Assembly: GCA_017521875.1 (NCBI GenBank)
Contig: JAFXBH010000067.1
Coordinates: forward strand, 1 to 9,170
Source of the DNA: Oscillospiraceae bacterium
Lineage (GTDB): Bacteria > Bacillota > Clostridia > Oscillospirales > Oscillospiraceae
Length of the DNA: 9,170 nucleotides
Reading direction: 5' to 3'
Of the stretch, positions 5,640 through 9,170 are shown piece by piece. Position 1 is the stretch's first letter, and the number at the start of each line of letters is the position of its first letter. The notes under the pieces were generated by a model, which did no database searches, was not told the origin of the DNA, and saw only the letters and a list, made by a program, of their open reading frames with translations. The position numbers were made by a program, and so were the translations under genes.

Positions 5640-6571
5640 GTGAATTCCACCATATTTCGGTGCTTCTGCAGGAGTGCATTGACGGCTTGGCCATTCGTCC
5701 CGACGGCGTATATATTGACGGCACGTTGGGTGGTGCAGGCCATTCCTCTCAAATTGTCAAATATCTTACAACAGGTCGGCTGATTGGCATTGATCGTGAT
5801 CCGGTTGCGTTAGAAGCAGCAGGGGAGCGGCTGAAGCCTTATCAAGATAATGTTACCTTCGTCCATTCCAATTTCTGTGAAATGACCCAGGCGGTAAAGA
5901 ACTTAGGCCTTTCCGGGGTTGACGGAATCCTTTTGGACTTAGGTGTATCCTCTCCACAGTTGGATGATGGCGCCCGGGGTTTCTCCTATATGGTGGACGC
6001 CCCCTTGGATATGCGTATGAACAACCAGGATATATTGAGCGCTTACCAAGTGGTCAATACATGGTCTCAGGAAGAATTAAAACGCATTTTATACACCTAC
6101 GGTGAAGAACGATATGCACCGCAGATTGCAGCGGCTATCTGCCGACGCAGAGAATTGTCTCCTATTGAAACCACATTGGAATTGGTAGATGTGATCCGCT
6201 CAGCAATGCCGGGGCAGGCACTGCGAGAAAAGCAGCATCCGGCAAAACGGAGTTTTCAGGCCATCCGCATTGCAGTCAATGACGAACTGGGCTCTGTGGA
6301 AAAAGCAATGGCTGCGGCGATTCCTCTGCTAAATACGGGTGGTAGATTGGCAGTTATCACCTTCCATTCTTTAGAAGATAGAATTGTGAAGAATGCTATG
6401 GCAGAAGCCGCCAAGGGTTGCACCTGCCCACCCAGTTTTCCGGTGTGCGTGTGCGGAAAGAAACCAATTGTAAAACTCATCAGCCGCAAACCCATTGTGG
6501 CAACCGATGAAGAATTGAAAGTGAATCCCCGTTCCCGAAGTGCTAAACTTCGGATCTGCGAAAAACTATAA
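5636..6571 (+). CDS. rsmH: 16S rRNA (cytosine(1402)-N4)-methyltransferase RsmH
   Basis: A 311-residue SAM-dependent methyltransferase (MraW) that methylates N4 of C1402 in 16S rRNA. Family blocks seen: HISVLLQE at the N-terminus, GTLGGAGHS (29-37, SAM loop), IGIDRD (50-55), DLGVSSPQLD (101-110), RGFSY (114-118), PLDMRM (123-128), a HPAKRSFQAIRI block near 200, and ITFHSLEDRIVK near 240. Length is normal. It starts within the mraZ stop (ATGA), with GGAGG ten bases upstream inside mraZ. Together with rsmI in this window both enzymes modifying C1402 are encoded within 4.9 kb, though on opposite strands and in separate units. A CxCPPSFPxCxC segment near 258-269 carries several cysteines, a common family feature in Firmicutes. 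Confidence 0.97.
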   Translation: MSEFHHISVLLQECIDGLAIRPDGVYIDGTLGGAGHSSQIVKYLTTGRLIGIDRDPVALEAAGERLKPYQDNVTFVHSNFCEMTQAVKNLGLSGVDGILLDLGVSSPQLDDGARGFSYMVDAPLDMRMNNQDILSAYQVVNTWSQEELKRILYTYGEERYAPQIAAAICRRRELSPIETTLELVDVIRSAMPGQALREKQHPAKRSFQAIRIAVNDELGSVEKAMAAAIPLLNTGGRLAVITFHSLEDRIVKNAMAEAAKGCTCPPSFPVCVCGKKPIVKLISRKPIVATDEELKVNPRSRSAKLRICEKL

Positions 6572-6590
6572 ACAGAAAGGAGTCGCTGAT

Positions 6591-7058
6591 ATGGTACAAC
6601 GGGTAGATGTTCAGTATGTGCAATTTTATACCCAGGGAAATACCGCCAAACGCGTTGTATCTCCAGTGGCTCCGGAGTTTGCTACAGTACCTATTGCAAA
6701 GAAAAAGAAGATCCAGCGTATCTATGTAGATCCCGTCGCCGCGTTGGGTATTGTGGTTGCTGTCGCTATGCTGATTATGATGGTTGTTGGTATCAGCCAA
6801 CTCCGAATTGAGCATCAAAAAACTGCTGAGATGGAACAAAGAGTGGAGCAGTTGCAAATGGAACAGGTGGCTTTGCAGGCTCAGTATGATGAAGAATGCG
6901 ACCTGGAAGCCATTCATAAAACTGCACTGGCGCTGGGTATGATTCCTCAGGAAGATGCTGTTCGAATTCCTATTGAGATTGAAGTGCCTTCCCAGGAACT
7001 TCCCCGGGCAAATCTGTGGCAGCGGATCGGTACATTTTTGACCGGAATTTTTGCATAA
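6591..7058 (+). CDS. ftsL: FtsL/DivIC-like bitopic cell division protein
   Basis: A 155-residue protein. A basic cytoplasmic N-terminus (AKKKK at 36-40) is followed by one membrane span (about 48-68), then a short extracellular coiled coil (about 72-103) and a DLEAIHKTALALGM block (104-117) resembling the region after the coiled coil in FtsL/FtsB/DivIC proteins. Such proteins link the divisome to septal synthases. Sequence conservation is low in the family, so position between rsmH and a class B PBP is the main support. ATG 6591 is preferred: AGAAAGGAG lies eight bases upstream. A longer reading from 6540 would overlap rsmH without a ribosome site. The C-terminal end (NLWQRIGTFLTGIFA) is hydrophobic and amphipathic, which is unusual and could form a second membrane contact. 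Confidence 0.85.
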   Translation: MVQRVDVQYVQFYTQGNTAKRVVSPVAPEFATVPIAKKKKIQRIYVDPVAALGIVVAVAMLIMMVVGISQLRIEHQKTAEMEQRVEQLQMEQVALQAQYDEECDLEAIHKTALALGMIPQEDAVRIPIEIEVPSQELPRANLWQRIGTFLTGIFA

Positions 7059-7093
7059 AGGATTGGTTTGCCAATACACTTAAATAAGGCTGC

Positions 7094-7130
7094 GATGGGC
7101 GGCGATGGGGTTCCCTTGCTGCCCATTTTT
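7094..7130 (+). terminator. Terminator-like hairpin between ftsL and the PBP gene
   Basis: ATGGGCGGC (7095-7103) pairs with GCTGCCCAT (7118-7126), nine pairs with one G-T wobble. The loop can extend the helix through GGG/CCC (7107-7109 with 7113-7115). TTTTT (7126-7130) follows. By form this is an intrinsic terminator inside the dcw cluster, 36 bases after the ftsL stop and ending 18 bases before the PBP start. It may reduce or condition PBP expression rather than stop all transcription, since no convincing promoter is seen after it. Confidence 0.6.
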
Positions 7131-7148
7131 AAGAAAGGTCGGAGTGTA

Positions 7149-9170
7149 ATGGCGAAAGCAATAAAGAAACGGGAGTACAATCGCATACGGAAAGATACCG
7201 GGCAGCATCGTCGGATCACCATCACGGCGTTGTGTCTGGGTATTTTGGCGTTTATTCCGGTTTTTGCCCAATTGTATACCCTTATGGTGCGAGATTATGC
7301 GTATTACTCTCGCATGGCTTTGCGAAACCAAACCCGTACTACACGGGTGACTGCGGAACGAGGTGTGATTTACGACAGAAATATGCACATTCTGGCTTGC
7401 AGTCAGAGTGTGGAGAATGTGTATTTAGACCCTCACGAACTGAAACAATCCAAAGCGGATCTGACGGATATTTCTCATAAACTGGGGGAAATCCTGAGTT
7501 TAGATCCCCAATGGATATATGAACAGGCGAAGGATACCAAAATGCGATACAAGCAGTTGGCTTCGGGAATCGATACTGAAACGGCTGCAAAAATACGCGG
7601 GTATATCAATGAACGGGGAATTGCCGGGATTCACTTGGAACCCAGCACTCAAAGGTATTATCCCTACGGCAGTTTAGCCGCCCAGGTAATCGGATTTGCC
7701 AATGCATCCAATACAGGATCGGAAGGCGTGGAGGCAGCGTATAACAGTTATCTGGAAGGCTCTGTGGGTAATGTGGTTACGACCAAAGGCAATAACGAAA
7801 TGGATATGCCATTTTCCTATGAGAATTATATTGCGTCCCGACAGGGCGACAGCGTGATTCTGACCCTGGATACTACGGTGCAGGCCTGCTTGGAGAAGCA
7901 AATGGAGATGGCCATTGCCAGATACGATGTGCAAAATGGTGCATTCGGAATGGTAATGAATGTAAACACTGGCGAAATATTGGCCATGGCCACCCTTGGC
8001 AGTTATGATCCTAATCAATATTTGGAAATTTATGACGGGAAGACGGCTGTTGAACTGGAGCAAATGCAGACGGAGTACCTGATGCTGCCGGAGAATTCCC
8101 AAAGTTATACAGAGGCAAAGAAAGCCTATCAGCAGGCCAAAAACGCAGCGCTGCTGAAACAGTGGCGGAATCGGTGCATCTCCGATGGGTATGAGCCAGG
8201 ATCCACATTTAAGGTGATGACAATGGCTGCCGCCTTGGATTGCGGTGCGATTGATCTGGAGACAAATTTCCACTGCTCCGGGGCTGAGCAGATTCCCGGT
8301 CGTGCGCAGCGACTCCATTGCTGGCGTTCTACCGGCCACGGGGCACAAAAAACACCCCAGGCTTTGCAAAATTCCTGCAATCTTGCCTTCGCCCACATTG
8401 CCCTGAAATTGGGTGGCGAACGGTTTTATGAATATGTAAAGAACTTCGGCATCCTTGAAAAAACAGGATTTGATTTGGCAGGGGAGAGCAAAGGCGTATT
8501 CTTCGATAAGGAATTGGTAACCAATACAGACAAATGGGGGACTGCCTCTCTGACATCCGGTTCTTTTGGACAGACATTCAAACTGACACCCCTGCAACTG
8601 GTCAGAGGAATCTCGGCAGTGGTAAACGGCGGATATTTGCTGGAGCCTTATATCGTATCCCAGGTGATGGACGCAGACGGCAATGTGGTTCTACAGCAAG
8701 AACCAACTGTGATTCGTCAGGTGATCAAGAAAGAGACCTCGGCAACCATGCGTCAACTGATGCAGTCTGTGGTGGAAGAGGGAACAGCAAAAAATGCGCA
8801 GGTCGCCGGCTTCTCCATCGGTGGAAAAACCGGCACCAGTGAGAAAATTGATGTATTTGACGCCAACGGACAGCGGGTGCAGGATAAAATTGTCTCCTTC
8901 GTAGGGGTTGCGCCAATGGACGATCCGGAGTATATTGTACTTGTAGCATTGGATACCCCTTCCCGCAGTACAGGTATCTATATTTCCGGTGGCGTCATGG
9001 CTGCGCCTACCGTAGGCGCGGTAATGGCAGACATTTTGCCTTATTTGGAAGTAAAGCGGAATTATACCCAGGAGGACGCCGCAGGGCGGGAGATCACCGT
9101 AGAGGACTTTACGGGGATGACTCTCCTAGAGGCGCAAAAGGACTTGAGAAACCTGGGGATCACTGCTGAG
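7149..9170 (+). CDS. Class B penicillin-binding protein (FtsI/SpoVD family) with PASTA, 3' end outside window
   Basis: The frame is open for 674 codons to the last base. The protein is a septal peptidoglycan DD-transpeptidase anchored by one N-terminal membrane span (about 22-46) after a basic tail. A dimerisation region starts with ERGVIYDRN (70-78). The transpeptidase domain has all three active-site motifs: S352-TFK, S409-CN and K560-TGT. From about 648 (REITVEDFTGMTLLEAQK) a PASTA domain begins and is cut by the window edge. A charged helical stretch (about 290-345) precedes the catalytic serine. The PASTA tail points to SpoVD (spore cortex) or a vegetative FtsI/PBP2B; being the first PBP of the dcw cluster, either role or both is possible. 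GGAG and AAAGG precede ATG 7149. A terminator-like hairpin separates it from ftsL. Confidence 0.95.
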   Translation, partial: MAKAIKKREYNRIRKDTGQHRRITITALCLGILAFIPVFAQLYTLMVRDYAYYSRMALRNQTRTTRVTAERGVIYDRNMHILACSQSVENVYLDPHELKQSKADLTDISHKLGEILSLDPQWIYEQAKDTKMRYKQLASGIDTETAAKIRGYINERGIAGIHLEPSTQRYYPYGSLAAQVIGFANASNTGSEGVEAAYNSYLEGSVGNVVTTKGNNEMDMPFSYENYIASRQGDSVILTLDTTVQACLEKQMEMAIARYDVQNGAFGMVMNVNTGEILAMATLGSYDPNQYLEIYDGKTAVELEQMQTEYLMLPENSQSYTEAKKAYQQAKNAALLKQWRNRCISDGYEPGSTFKVMTMAAALDCGAIDLETNFHCSGAEQIPGRAQRLHCWRSTGHGAQKTPQALQNSCNLAFAHIALKLGGERFYEYVKNFGILEKTGFDLAGESKGVFFDKELVTNTDKWGTASLTSGSFGQTFKLTPLQLVRGISAVVNGGYLLEPYIVSQVMDADGNVVLQQEPTVIRQVIKKETSATMRQLMQSVVEEGTAKNAQVAGFSIGGKTGTSEKIDVFDANGQRVQDKIVSFVGVAPMDDPEYIVLVALDTPSRSTGIYISGGVMAAPTVGAVMADILPYLEVKRNYTQEDAAGREITVEDFTGMTLLEAQKDLRNLGITAE

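Noticed and set aside
6540..6590. An upstream start for ftsL adding 17 residues
   Set aside because: It would overlap the end of rsmH and lacks a ribosome site, while ATG 6591 follows AGAAAGGAG at a proper distance.
7062..7075. ATTGG-TTTG-CCAAT just after the ftsL stop as a terminator, or TTGCCA within it as a PBP promoter
   Set aside because: The stem is five pairs with no T-run, and no acceptable -10 lies 16-18 bp after TTGCCA.
7674..8597. A 307-codon open frame on the minus strand inside the PBP gene
   Set aside because: It lies wholly antisense to a gene with all three transpeptidase motifs, its protein is rich in Cys, His and Ile without a recognisable domain, and I see no ribosome site. 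It is a by-product of codon use on the coding strand.
1..9170. Mobile elements, CRISPR arrays, tRNA or rRNA genes, riboswitches
   Set aside because: I saw no transposase, terminal repeats, spaced CRISPR-like repeats, cloverleaf sequences or known riboswitch cores on either strand.

Overview
This window looks like chromosome of a spore-forming Bacillota of the class Clostridia. An Oscillospirales/Ruminococcaceae-type gut anaerobe is my best guess. The reasons are moderate GC, strong GGAGG-type ribosome sites, a spmA-spmB pair, a ClpC with a UVR motif, a tiny 2[4Fe-4S] ferredoxin, and the opening of the division and cell-wall (dcw) cluster with a PASTA-bearing class B penicillin-binding protein. 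The genus assignment is inference. I see no insertion sequence, phage, CRISPR array, tRNA or rRNA. The gene content is core and housekeeping; the unusual material is in the intergenic regulatory DNA.

Left block (1-2501, minus strand, transcribed right to left): ferredoxin, strong intrinsic terminator, trmN6-like tRNA methyltransferase, rsmI, hairpin terminator, spmA, spmB (cut by the window edge). The trmN6-rsmI pair resembles the yabB-yabC neighbourhood of Bacillus without the small yazA gene. The hairpin between rsmI and spmA contains the spmA ribosome-binding site in its 3' arm, and a sporulation sigma-E-like promoter can be read across the hairpin with its -10 in the loop.

Centre (2502-4976): a 150-bp divergent region separates the ferredoxin from a plus-strand clpC-like gene. 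Two extended -10 motifs (TGCTAAAAT leftward, TGCTATCAT rightward) lie only 17 bp apart around a pair of overlapping palindromes, so the two promoters probably exclude each other. The ClpC is complete, with N-domain, two AAA+ modules, UVR-type linker and an LGF ClpP-docking tripeptide. It is not in the usual ctsR-mcsA-mcsB-clpC arrangement.

Right block (5124-9170, plus strand): the start of the dcw cluster, mraZ-rsmH-ftsL-class B PBP. A well-formed sigma-A promoter (TTGATT, 17 bp, TATACT) is followed immediately by four helically phased AAATGG/AAAGTGG repeats, which I read as the MraZ autoregulatory operator; the last one overlaps the mraZ ribosome site. Upstream lie a GAAC-N4-GTTC palindrome of the Gram-positive LexA/SOS type, a 12-bp direct repeat flanking it, and a perfect 14-bp inverted repeat across the -35 element. 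A terminator-like hairpin sits between ftsL and the PBP gene. The PBP frame stays open to the last base, so its C-terminus lies beyond the window.

No wholly new multigene system is evident. The best candidates for undescribed biology are the spmA hairpin/promoter arrangement and the layered mraZ control region.
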